Assembly: GCA_051453625.1 (NCBI GenBank)
Contig: JBOZIK010000001.1
Coordinates: 1,032,199-1,076,566, forward strand
From: Welwitschia mirabilis
Taxonomy: Eukaryota > Gnetophyta > Gnetopsida > Welwitschiales
Direction: 5' to 3'
Length of the DNA stretch: 44,368 bases
This document shows positions 12,601 to 24,149 of the stretch, piece after piece. The notes under the pieces were generated by a model that saw only the letters and a list, made by a program, of their open reading frames with translations, was not told where the DNA came from and searched no databases. Made by a program: the position numbers and the translations under genes. The first letter of the stretch is position 1, and each line of letters opens with the position of its first letter.

Positions 12601-13262
12601 ACTTTGCTACCCTACCCATCTATGAACTTACTCCACTTAATATCTCGAGCCCTTGGCATCGATGAATCATGTTGCATCATCCAGATATGTTTTAAGAAAG
12701 AGGGGATTATTTGTAAGCATGCATCTGCCTCACATACCACCTATCATGTATATTAGAAATATATAAAGGCAAAGTAAAAGCATATAAAGTTGATCCTAAC
12801 CATATTTGTATAGATTAGAACGTAAAGTAGAACCAACTCATGGCTAGAGGGTGGTCAAATATTAAGTTGGAATGCTATTACAGGGAGTTGTAATCTTCTA
12901 TTATATTGGTTGGGTATTATCCTTAAACTTATTCATGTATGTTTATAATAAGTTTACATCTCCTCAACTATTCACAAGATATCTCCTATGTGACGAAAAA
13001 CTAGGAAGACATGGAGGACACAAACTTATAACATCACTATTGTTTGTAAATTAAAATAATCTAAAAATTAATTATAGGTAAGTATATAATATTAATATAA
13101 ATTTTTTTCTTTAGAATATAGAAATGCTAATAAGGAAATAATAAAATTAAATCCTAGGTTTTGATGTGTCTATTAGATAAGAACGTTAAAGAAGAAAAGA
13201 AGAGGAAAAAAATAGAGGAAAAAATAATGCTTAAGAAGGGTAATAAAAGAGAGGTTGTCACA
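9692..13262 (+). repeat. Second downstream LTR copy (copy 3), 5' end in gap
   Basis: 9692 aligns with 7927 in copy 2, so about 444 bp of LTR start are missing. It ends TGTCACA at 13262, matching the end of copy 1 at 2104. TATA box near 10066-10078. It shares with copy 1 a section after the TATA box that copy 2 lacks. It holds a ~486-bp internal tandem duplication. Without the duplication the full LTR would be about 3.5 kb, long for a plant gypsy element. It may be the true 3' LTR end, a solo LTR or part of a second element. The short ORFs inside are not genes. Confidence 0.8.
12027..13002 (+). repeat. Tandem duplication of ~486 bp inside LTR copy 3
   Basis: Units 12027-12512 and 12513-13002 align along their length (each starts AAGATAATTTTAATAATG and ends near GAAAAACT). 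Copy 1 has a single unit (about 1338-1846). The shared bases TAAGA at the left and right junctions suggest a microhomology-based duplication after the LTRs diverged. The unit includes the LTR stretch with GTAAGCATGCATCTGCC. Confidence 0.9.
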
Positions 13263-16200
13263 CCTAATTACTTACATCACATGATAGCTTAAAAACAAAA
13301 TAACAATTAGAAGATTACAAGATAAAAGATGAAGTCAAAAGATATTTAAATTTCTCAAAGGAATTATTACATTTGGGATTTTAGTCATAAGAAACTTCTT
13401 TGATGGAAAGATTAGTCAAGGACTCTGAGATTTTGAATGAGTCTTAAATGAATCTTCTATAATAACCATTATGTCTAAGAAAATATTTGATGCCTTTAAC
13501 ATTCCCAGGAAGAGGAAGATGAGTGATAAGTTAAGTTATAGTATAGTTCATTTCTATCCCATTTTTAGAAATCACATGTCCTCATATTACGCCTTTTGTA
13601 GCCATAAGTTACATTTTTTCCAATTAAGGTTAATGTTTTATCTCCATAATGTGAAATAAGAAGTTATAAATGACATAGATATGAGCCAAATATTTCACTA
13701 ATAATAGAAAAATTACTCATGAAAACTTCAAGGAATTTTTCAATCATATTAAAGAAGATACTCCTTGTGCACTATTAGAGGTAGTTGGGAGATTACAAAG
13801 GCCAAAGAAAATTCTCTTAAAGGTAAAGGTTCTAGATAGATATGTAGAAATGATCTCTTATTAGTCTTTAAGATTAATTTCTATTTAGGTATATTCTAAA
13901 TATCCCTCTAAGTAAACCTTTTATCCCTAGCTTGTAATGGGAGTAAATATTAAGTCTAATATATTTTCGATTTTTTAATGATTAAAACTATTGTAGACTA
14001 TGTTTGAGACTTTTTTAGTTATACCACTCATTTCATTTAGGATTTTCATCATGCTTAGATTTAAATTTTTTTTAATTTTCTAATTGTGTTCTTTTCACAA
14101 CCTATCACTTCAATTCTTTTTGTGAGCTTGACAACTTAATTAATGGAATCAAACTTTCACATGCATAAGTTTTCTAAGGTAAAAGATATGGCATATTTTA
14201 TAAATAACCTTAGTATATCATTATCAAAAAATATTATATTCTAGTTTCAAGGTAACAACCTTTCATCTTTATGCATAATTAGTTATTTTTTTGTCATATG
14301 ATTAGTATAGACTCATTAAACTTTCTAATGAGATGTAATGGGTAATGTTAATTATGTATTATTTCATAAACTTCTCAAACATTTAGTTGAGGTTTTTAAT
14401 TGAGTAGATGAGAAGACAATGTACCATCCAAGGGCCTTTTTATAAAAGAATCTAAAAAATAGATGGTAAGCCATCTTAGAATCTATTAATTAGAGGCAAC
14501 AAGCATGTTTGGAGTTGTTGATATGAATTTTTGGGTCTTTGGTTTTGATGAATATTTCAAACTCAGGAATTTTAGAAGGGCTAGTTCTCATGATTTGATT
14601 GACGGGTGAATTGGTATATTTACTACATTAAGATCAGTGCAAAGTGTTACCTATGAAATTTATTCTTTAAGAGACTAGACCATTTTAAACAATCCACTCA
14701 AGTCAAAACATGAATCAGTTCATAGAGTCTTATTTTCTATTTCTTTTGTAACCTTTCCAGATCTATATTTTGATAATACTTTTCCATCTTTTCTAGTGCA
14801 AGAATCAGTTTTAAGGAACTTCATTACTTCTTTTGGATGATTTTGTAGATATTTTGTTCATTGTTGGAAATTCATATCCTTGTTTTTTGAATTAGTCTCA
14901 TTTTAGCTATCATTGATTATACTCTTTCTTTATCATTTGTTTCTTTCCTTCTTGATAAATGGTTGAAGTTTTAACATCAAGGAACTTATGAGCTAACTTG
15001 TTATTAGTTTAAATTTCTAAATATAAGAAACATCTGTAAAAGTATTTATATTGATTAATTTTTCATCTTCTTTAGGCTTTTTTAAAATTCTATAAAAGAG
15101 TAATATAATTTTCTTTTGTGATTAGAAATCATGAGTATGTTTATCTACATTTTTTTTGAACTTAGAAGTCTTTAAAATCCCACTAGACATGTTAAAAATT
15201 GAGACAAAATTTTTCACTCAATGTTTTTATTCCTTTTTATATATTTTTATCGAATTCTTAAATTGGAATGATTACAATTCCCACAATTTCAAGTATTTTC
15301 AAATCTTCTTTTAGTGATATGATTTTTGCAAAAAAAATGGTTTTAAGAAAGATTATGATAAAATAAAATTTTAGATATTTGACTAGAAAATTCAAGAATA
15401 GATTAAAGTTAAAAAACAAGCTTTCTATAAAAGGAAAAAAAATCTAAAAACAATGTGAACTTTAAATAAAATATAGATCTTCTTAGAAATATTTTAGAAA
15501 TATAGAGACATGACTTTATTTAGACATTTATTTTAACATTTTGTAACATATTTCAAACTATAAAATGGATATAAAAACATATTTTATTAAAAATATTTTT
15601 AAATAATATTTTTTTATAAATAAAATTATTTTAGATTACTTTATGATAAAAAATTATAAAAGATGAAGTTTTAGAAAAACTCTTTGAAGACAAATAGAAT
15701 TTGATACTTATTAACAAAATGGATTTTGAATGCCTAATGATTAAATGAGAATTTTTATTTGAAGAGAAAATAAAGAAATATTAAGAGGATAGATAGATGA
15801 TTGAAATACAAAAAGATTCCTCTTTTGGAGGTTTACAATAACTTAAATGTAAGAAGATGAAAAGATAACTCATAACTATTCAAAGTGAATGTAGGGTTAA
15901 TGAGTTGGCTTTGATAAAGAATAATGAAATAACCTTAAAAATAATTTATTTTAAAGCTTATATGCTATAATGGCTCTAATTTTGAAAGGCTCCAACAAAT
16001 GCTATTCTTAATGCTTTAAATAATAATCGAAATGAGTTTTTGATAAAGGACAATGGTAGATTTTTGAATAGTGAATGAGGGATTTTTCTACTTTTCTGCT
16101 ACTTTTCTTTCTATTAGATAAATAAGGGATCTTTCTTTAGAAGTTAGAAGCATTTTAGTGGTTATAAAGATGTGAGTAGAGAATTCTAATACGTAGTAGT

Positions 16201-16400
16201 CAGCTATAGATAGTAAAAGTAAAACTCAAAGTTAGACTTTCTCAAATTAGAATTTCATAGTTGAATTTCTGAAGAAGTTTAATTCTAGGTTGATCTTCTT
16301 TGTTACTGAATCTATCTAGCATTCTCTATTTATCAAAAACTAGAAGTTTTTACTACATTAATAAACCTCATTTATTTGAATAGCTAATAGAAATAATCCA
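13263..16400. other. Unassigned AT-rich stretch; possible old gypsy gag on minus strand near 14050-14620
   Basis: No gene can be called with confidence. On the minus strand, from about 14620 down to 14050, scattered pieces resemble a Tat/Athila-type gag (TKDPKIHI, then ALGWYI, then an ES-L-I stretch), all broken by stops. On the plus strand 13740-13860 has a short coding-looking stretch (ENFKEFFNHIKEDTPCALL) that I do not recognise. The remainder shows only A/T-rich sequence with no terminal repeats that I can see. Most likely decayed transposon sequence. Confidence 0.35.
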
Positions 16401-17761
16401 TCAAGCTAAAATAGTGTTAAAGAAGAAAGAATATGGAATAATTATAGGGTTTGCTACATTTAAACAGAACACAAAATTAGGATATAAGAAACTAAAATTT
16501 TATAAATCTTGTAATACAATGGTTTATCATTCATAAAATCATTGCTTTAAAACTTCATATCATTTAAGAAGCAAGAATAATAATAATAATAATAATAAGA
16601 AGAAGAAAAATAAAGATAATAAGGAAACAAGGATAACAGTTATAGACTTTTAATCATAAGTAATGTGATTTCCTAAGAAATATTCTTGGTAATTTCCATA
16701 AGTAATGACAAAATATAGTACATGGATTTAGTAGGATCATATAACTACTAATAAGGATATTTTATAAAGCTCATGGCAATGTAAAATAGCATGGTAAAAC
16801 ATGCAACTATTGATAATGGAAGGAAGCTAAAAGTAAATGAATAAGAAATTATAAAAGGACCCTTTCTTGGATACCTTTTGCATTTCAAATTTCAAAAAGA
16901 ATTTGATCTTATGTATCATCTCTACTTTAATATGTTTTTGAAGTAAAACTTAATAAAATAAAGAGTGGATTATATTGTATCATAAAAAAAGATAGAAACA
17001 ACACATTAAAGCAACTCAAAAGGATGCAATTTTTTCTTCTAAGTAAAGAATTAATAATAAATATTGTTTAGCTACTAGAATTAACAAAGTAGTACTCTAG
17101 CATTATAGATATAGGGCATATGTTCTTTGAAGTTTTAAATAAAATACACTACGTAAGTGATTAAATTTCAAAACTTGAAAATAAAAAGTTAAGTTATGAA
17201 GCTGTTCAAATGGACATAATAAATCATAATCGATTTATAAAGAATAAAAGAAAAGGATTAGGCATGAAACTTAAGCTAAGACACAATCATTTAGATGGCC
17301 TAGTATCAATTTTATTCTTAAAAGAACAAAGCTGTTTTCTCACCTTCATTGATAACTATGGTAGTATATGCTTTGTGTACTTATATGGAATAAATCTCAA
17401 ATTTTTAATGCTTCTAAAGTGTTTTACATACTAACTGAGAAATAGAAGAACCTAAAAATCAAAAAGCTTAAGACAAATAAATGAGAAGACTATGTATCAA
17501 CCAAGTTTTGTGACAAATTTCAAAAGCTCAAATTCAACATAACTTAAATCCACCCTATATAGCTTAGCTTAATGGAATGGCTAAAAGCAAAAAAATTCAA
17601 TTATGAAAATGATAAAAAGTATGTTGTATAAAATAAATCTTTCTTAATATATATGAATAGAAACTATTACAAAAATGTTGAACTACTGTGTTGTGATGTG
17701 CAAACTTTTCATATGTAATGTATAAGTGTGTAGGAATCATTGAGTTGAACTTTTATCTAAG
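16400..17761 (+). pseudogene. pol: Old Ty1/copia element, left part with integrase core (split by insertion)
   Basis: 17210-17434 holds the copia integrase core start: HLDG followed by FLTFIDNYGSICFVYLYG, where relatives have TFIDD-SR-WVY. Downstream, in shifted frames, come the second acidic region (about 17460-17520) and a stretch corresponding to NG-ERKN-T-M-M (about 17570-17640), with a TGG-to-TGA stop near 17655. Homology stops by about 17720, and the next integrase residues resume at about 36640, on the other side of the Sirevirus-like element. 16400-17200 probably holds gag/protease remains, but I cannot place motifs. Nonfunctional. Confidence 0.75.
16574..16598. repeat. (AAT)n microsatellite
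   Basis: About eight AAT units followed by AAG-AAG-AAG. It lies within the degraded left part of the old copia element. Confidence 0.9.
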
Positions 17762-19316
17762 TGTAAAGAGAATTTATACAATAATGAAAGATGTCTACTA
17801 CATGTGAAGACATCTACAAATGTTTAAGATGTTTATAAGACTTCTAGTAAGTCCATAAAGTTAAGTCTAAAGCTAATGACCATAAGTTTAAAGCTAATGT
17901 CTTAATCAATCTAATGTATTCTAGGGACTCCCAATGAATATGTCAACATAAAGTAAAGATACCACACCTTCAGATGTCTATAGAATAGAAGATGTCTCAA
18001 TTAAATCAAATGCTTTTTATTAGAATAAATCTACAATTTTTGAATATGTCTGTAAATTATTTGAATATCTACAACATGAAAGATGTCTTGACTGACTTAA
18101 AGAGACCTCAAATGAAGACATCTAACAAAGTTAAATATGTCTTGGCTAATCTTAAGGGACTAATAAAGGATGGCTAAGGGTTAAAGATATCTACACCTAG
18201 TGAAAGACATCCATATGATTAAAAGATACCTACTAAAGTTTTAGATGTCTTGGTTGAACTAAAATGCATGATAAAATAACTACAGATTGAATTATTTACA
18301 CTTAAAAAAAATATCTACAATATTTAAACATGTTTATAAAGTTTAAATATGTCTATTACAAGTCAAAATAAAATAATAAAATAACCATTAAAGGATGTGG
18401 ATCTAATCATTTTCCATGGTAACCTTCAAGGAAAACCTAGAAAAAGAGTTTCATATAAGAAAGAACCAAAATCCTAACTAAAAAATAACAAAAAAGAACT
18501 AAGAAAAATAGAATTGATTGAGAAAAATGGATTAAAATAAAACAAACACAAGTAATAAAGTAAGTAACTAAAATAATAGATCAAGATGAAGGAAAAATAA
18601 CTAAAATAATAGATCAAGAATAAGAAAAAAATAGTAGGACATTATCATTGAAGGTTGGAGATTCTTCTTATGGGGCTATAAGATCTCATTATTTCAAGGG
18701 AGATTCTTAACATTTTTACATAGTGAAGACAAAGAAAGAAGAACTTAGTTTTTAATCTTACCTTTTGTAAATTAGTAATAAAGATCCATTTACTGTTGAA
18801 CTTTCTTACTCTCAATGTTTCTTCTCTGTTATATATATATATATACACACTTAAAGGTTGATATTTAATTTAGTAGAACCTCTCTAATTTCACATTTCAT
18901 TTGTACTTCTTTTTAGGCCTTTGAAAGGCTTACATGTTATTGGGTCCAAGTGAAATTCCAAGTTGTAAGTTTATCAAGCTACGCATTAAGGTACACTCTT
19001 GAGAGAAACATGTGTTTTGTGTTTTTAAATCCTAACAGGTTGAGTTGACTACCTTGCAAGGAGAAAATCCTTTGTTCTAAGAATTATGAGGTTAGTGATA
19101 AACCACAAACCACCATTTTGTAATAAGCAGTAAACAATTTTGAGGTGTAACCAATTTGACCCTTTGAGTGTGAAGCACCCATGTTAAAGAACCATATTAT
19201 ATTAGTAAGAGTTTCATTAATTTTTTACCTACAACTTATTTTAGCTACTTATTAATTTATTGATTATAATATAATTTTTAATTTGAAATCACTACCCCTA
19301 ATTTATATGATTCACA
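17762..19316 (+). repeat. 5' LTR of Sirevirus-like Ty1/copia element
   Basis: It aligns with 35144-36584. The start (TGTAAAGAG) pairs with TGCAAAGAA at 35144, and the end (TTCACA at 19316) lies just before a primer site. Its first ~600 bp hold a dense array of AGATGTCT and its reverse complement. A (TA)n run lies at about 18830-18845. I could not confirm matching 5-bp target-site duplications, so the left boundary is uncertain by tens of bases. The ORFs at 17992-18177 (+) and 18645-18848 (-) are not genes. Confidence 0.8.
18830..18845. repeat. (TA)n microsatellite in LTR
   Basis: Eight TA units followed by CACAC. Absent from the matching part of the 3' LTR, which reads TTGTATATGTACTT. Confidence 0.85.
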
Positions 19317-19318
19317 AG

Positions 19319-19330
19319 TGATATCAAAGA
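19319..19330 (+). other. Primer-binding site of Sirevirus-like element, decayed
   Basis: TGATATCAAAGA compares with the common TGGTATCAGAGC (three differences, two of them G-to-A). It lies two bases after the LTR end. Confidence 0.75.
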
Positions 19331-19389
19331 AGGTACTAATGAAAAGGCATAAAAATCTTAAGTAAATTAGTATGAGGAATCCTTAACCA

Positions 19390-20410
19390 TTAAATCTTCA
19401 CTCTTCAATGGGATAAACTATGCCTATTAGAATATGAGGATGCAAATGTACTTATAATATCTTAAGTTTAAAGTGTGGTAAAAAATATAAGAGGAACGTT
19501 TAACTCCCATAAGATACCACAAATGCTACCGGTATATGTATCACAAATGCAACTAGTATATGCATCAAAAAATCTAAATCACAAAAAATTGGAGATGTGC
19601 AAAGAAAGATACTCATATGATTAATTCTAAGATAATAAATGCTCTATAATATTCTTTATTCTAGGAAATTCAATAGAGTAACTGGTTACAATACCATAAA
19701 GAAAGTATAAAATGTTCTTAAAGGAATATATGAGGGTACTTCTATAGTTAAATAGTCTAATCTATTAACTTAGAAAAATCAATTTGAAAAACTTAGAATG
19801 AATTAACAAAAACTAATTCATGAATATCTTACTAGAATGAGCAACATAGTAAATTCCATTTTTAGAAAGCTATCAGAAGGACAAGGTGATTCACAAAGTA
19901 GTAAGATCACTTTATGAGAGGAAAAGGCTATCCAAAAAGTAGTGAGACCATTTACTCTAGCATATAAGGCTAAGACCATCACCATGAAATGATTCAAAAA
20001 CTTTATCACCATGGAGGAACTACAAAGTGCTTTAATAACTTATGAGATGAACTTGATTAAATGTGGAATACTCAAAGAGAATCCCGTATTACTCAAGGCC
20101 AATGACAATTAAAAGTAGCATAGTAAAGCAAAATCTACAGTTGCTTTAGATGGTGACGAATCACAAAAAGACATTAATGATGGACTTTCTCTCATCTTCA
20201 CATAGGTTAAATGTCTATTGCCTAGAAGAATTTAATAAGAGAAGAGAATTGTAAATGATTCAAGCCATAAGGAAAAGGTAAGAAAAAAGATAACAACTAT
20301 CAATTTGCTTCCAAATGCAAGTATTTAGATGTGGAATGTTAGAGTTATAGGGGTATAGGTAATCTTAGCTCAAAACGTTCAAGTGCTAACCAAATGTAGG
20401 GAAAAAGTTA
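19390..20410 (+). pseudogene. gag: Sirevirus-like gag, degraded
   Basis: The N-terminal copia gag motif appears near 19400-19460 as FNGINYAY, then stop, then NMRMQMYL; the stop TAG stands where relatives have Trp. The mid-domain at about 19800-20080 matches the Sirevirus pattern (HEYLTRMSNIVNSI, then KTITM, then MEELQSALITYEMN). The zinc knuckle region near 20325-20385 is recognisable but three of its four metal ligands are changed (Cys to Tyr, His to Asn, Cys to Arg). Gag would package element RNA, but this copy cannot. Between 20410 and 21110 a Lys/Asn/Glu-rich, stop-broken stretch probably continues gag and the start of pol. Confidence 0.85.
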
Positions 20411-21114
20411 AAAGAGAGATTTTATAAGAAAGAAGAAGTTCTTCACTATTTGGAATAATGATGAATACATTACTAATAAGAAAGTGTTAAATGATAATAA
20501 AAATAAGACATCCATTCATGAGGAGTTTAGCAATAATGATAGGGACTTTAATACCTATGAACATATTGATACTCTAAGGAAAGAGGAAGGTGAGTTAACC
20601 TATGAACATTAAAAGAATTCTTATTCTAAGCTAACAAGCAATAATTTATCCCTTAAGAATGAGATTAATAAACTAATAAATTAGTTGAATAATGTGAAAT
20701 AGGTATTACAGGATGTCAAGTACATACAAAGGATATTTATCCAAGAAGGAAGAGGGGGGAAAAAGACTTTGATCATCATTATTATTAAAGGTAGAAGGCC
20801 TAATGATAAGAGTGGATTAGCAAAAGTGAAACAACTATAAGCCAACCATAGGGCCATTTAGAAAGAATCTTCTAGAACTAGAATTATAAGCCAACAGATG
20901 AATATTTAGTAGACAAAAATAACATATATGCTTCTGCTATTATAACAAAGTGCATTATAGGGAATTTTGTCACTTTCTCTTTAGGGAAAAATAACACTTA
21001 TCATGCATAAAACAAAAAAGATGGATTCAAAAATCTATATGGGAAATTACAAGAAGAAATGGATTTTTAAGCACCACAATAATGCCTTTCTTAATCAGAT
21101 AGCCTTATAGGTTA

Positions 21115-24100
21115 TGAATAAGAACATCTGATATATAAACAGTGGATGCTTTAGACATATTATAGGTAATGGATTAATATTCACCTCTCTTCTTGATCAA
21201 GATGATGGAATTACTTTCTTCAATAATAACACTAAGGTTATAATTAGAGGTATTGGTATGATAAGAGGTGGTAACCTCTCTAAGATTACAAAAAACATGT
21301 GTTATATAGATGGATTGTAGCATAACCTATTAGGTGTAATCAGTTGTAATTCTAATGTTAATATTACCTTTTTAGAAAATGGTTATACTATTAAAGACTA
21401 AAATTATAATAAATTTTTATTTGCTAGTCAAAGGAAAGAAAATGTTTATGTTACCTCACTTAGTGATATATCCAACAAAGAGGTCAAGTATTTACTTAGG
21501 GATACAATTGATGTAAAGACTTGATATAAAAAGCTTGGATATGTGAAAATGAATCTAATATAAACCTTGCATTAAAATATCTTAAAGAATGTTGATAAAT
21601 GAATTTGTAATACCTATAAAAAAGGGAATAAAACAAAGGTAAGTATCAAAAAGAAAAATTCTATATCTAGTTCTTGTCCTTTAGATATGTAATATCTAAA
21701 CATAGTTGATCCATTGAAAATTGAAAGTCTTTAATGATAGTGCTACTATTTTACCATTGTTAATGAGTATTCTTACTTTTTATTGATAGCCTTCGTTACA
21801 CACCATAATGAGGGCTTTAACTATTTTAATAAGTTATGTATTAGGTCATATAATTAAGAAGATTACCACATCAAGATCATCCAAAGTGATAATAATGGAG
21901 AATTTAAGAATGCATGCTTCAAGAAATTTTATAAATAACATGAGATACATCATTAATTCTCTACTCGAAGGATACTAAAATAAAATTTACTTGTAAAGCA
22001 TAGAATAAATAGTTGAATGAATTAGTAGGAACCATGTTACATGGTAGATTATCACTTTTGGGCTAAAGCCTTGAACATCACCTCCTATGTATTAAATCAT
22101 GCTCTTATAACATAGTTTATAACCAAGAATCCATGTAAGATATGGTATGGTAATAAATTGTTTGTTAGTTATTTATACATTCTTAGTTGTAAATGTTATA
22201 TTTTAAATTTAAAGGACTAGCTTCAAAAGTGTAATGCTAAGGTTGAAAAAGGTATTTTCATTTGATATTTTATGATTAACAAAGCTTACAAAGTTTACAA
22301 CAAACAAACTTTAAATCTAGAAGAAACTATTAATGGAAAAATTGATAAATATAATATACAAAATTATTCTTATGTACAAGAGGATAAGGATATGAAGAAC
22401 AAAATCAACACTTCTTTGAAGTAAAATCATCCAACTCTAATAGTGACATAGACAGTGACAACACTCTAATCTCATCAAAGCCTTAAAAAAGGAGTAGATT
22501 AAAGAAATCATACTCTCTTAGCAATATTATTAGAAGTTCCTAAAGTGGTATCAAATCGAAGAAGTCATTACAAGAGTTTTGTAAGTGTGCTGTGTACATA
22601 TGTCAAATAGAAATTAAAAGTTCTAGAGATGTCAAGGATGACAAAAGTCACATGTTGGTTATGTAAGAGAAGTTAAGCCAATTTTAAGATGTGATATGTG
22701 GGAGCTAGTACCTTAACATTCTAAATGTCTAATACTAGGAACAAAATTATTATTCAAATACAATACAAATGGAAATGGAAATATTACTAGGAATAAATCA
22801 CATCTTGTCACTGAAGTTTATAACCAAAAAGAAGGAATTAACTTTAAGGAAACCTTTGCTGCTATTTCTAAAATATAATCACTCAGAATGCTAATGGCAT
22901 TTGCATGTTATAAATAATTTACTCTATATCAAATGGACATTAACAATTCATTCCTAAATGAAGTCATCTAGGAAGAGGTAAATGTGTTATATTCTAAAGA
23001 TTTTTTTGACTCATACAAGAATGATTGTGTTTACAGATTGAAAAAGCTATTTATGAATTAAAATAAGTACCTTNNNNNNNNNNCAATCATCTTTAGGGAT
23101 AATGGATTCAAAAGAGGTACATCAAATGTGATATTATTTGTGAAAGCTATCAACCATGATTTTATAGTAATTCAAATCTATAGATATGATATCATTTTCG
23201 ATAGTACTAATGACTTTTTATGAAAGAAGTTTACTATACTAATTTAATGACAGATTTAAAATGATAATAATTTGTGAAATGAAAAAATTCTTTGGATTGT
23301 AAGTTACATAGTACAATGAGCATATATTTATCTCTTAATAAGAATATGTTAAAAATTAATTGGCTAAATATAAGTTTCATGATGTAAAGCTTAAAGGAAC
23401 TTCTATGAGCACAACTAAAATATTAAATAAGGATGGACCTAGTAAGAAAATGGATTAAAATATATATATAGGTATGGTAGAAAGTTTACTTTATATTATT
23501 ACCTCTAGATATAACACAACTCTTAGTGTAGACATATGAGCTTGTTATCAGAGTGATCATAAGGAATTACATTTAAAGGTAGTTAAATGAATTTTCAATC
23601 ATTTAAAAGATACTATTAACTCATTTCTCTAGTATTCTATAAAATTTTTCCTTAATCTTATTGAATATTGTAACATAGTCTGTAAGGTTGCAAATGGAAG
23701 GAGTACAAGTGATTTCTACTACTTCTTCAGTTAATGTTTGGTGGTATGACATAGTAAGAAATAAAATTCTATAGCATTATCTATTACAAAAGATAAATAC
23801 ATTATTTTTAAAAAGTTAATGTGCATAGTTGCTATGGATGAAAAAATGTTGAAGAACTTTGGCATGATGATGAAAAACATGCTAGTATATTTTGAAGATA
23901 AGAGTTTCATCAACATATTAAAGAATCCCATCTAGCACTCAACAATTAAACACATAGAGATCCATTACCATTTCCTTTGTGATCACATATAGAGTGGAGC
24001 TATTATATTAAAGTATGTCAAAATACATGATCAACTAACTAATATTTTCAAAAAACATCTAGATGAAGTAAGATTCAATAAGCTATGCAGATATTTGGGG

Positions 24101-24115
24101 ATTAGGTCATACCCA
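21115..24115 (+). pseudogene. pol: Sirevirus-like pol: protease, integrase, RT, RNase H (degraded)
   Basis: Protease near 21125 reads YINSGCFRH; relatives have D-S-G, so the catalytic Asp is Asn. The pre-integrase zinc finger near 21520 reads YKKLGYVKMN, with both His positions changed to Tyr and one Cys lost. The integrase core (about 21690-22000) keeps IIQSDNNGEFKN. The linker near 22060-22330 has FWAKALNITSYVLN and KAYKVYN. RT (about 22690-23350) has EGINFKETFAAISK and YQMDINNSFLNE, but its YVDD box is YRYD. RNase H (about 23620-24080) has IVCKVANGRS, ALSITKDKYI, KHIEIHYHFLCDH and DQLTNIF. Integrase before RT proves Ty1/copia. Many Q, W and R codons are stops. A 10-N gap lies at 23074-23083. 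Confidence 0.92.
23074..23083. other. Assembly gap (10 N) in RT
   Basis: It falls between the K-Q-P region and the NGFKRG motif of copia RT. 10 Ns is a placeholder and the true length is unknown. Confidence 0.8.
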
Positions 24116-24149
24116 ATTATGTAAGTTAGGGATATTTATCTTTCTATTA

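Noticed and set aside
9692-13262. LTR copy 3 as a haplotype duplicate of copy 2 made by the assembler
   Set aside because: The two copies differ by many substitutions and by segments present in only one of them, too much for alleles.
17762-18360. CRISPR-like array
   Set aside because: The repeated unit is only 8 bp, occurs in both orientations with irregular spacing, and sits in a plant LTR.
19818-20012. 64-residue minus-strand ORF
   Set aside because: Shadow of the Sirevirus-like gag mid-domain on the plus strand. The same holds for 23731-23931 (RNase H) and 5666-5920 (gypsy RNase H).
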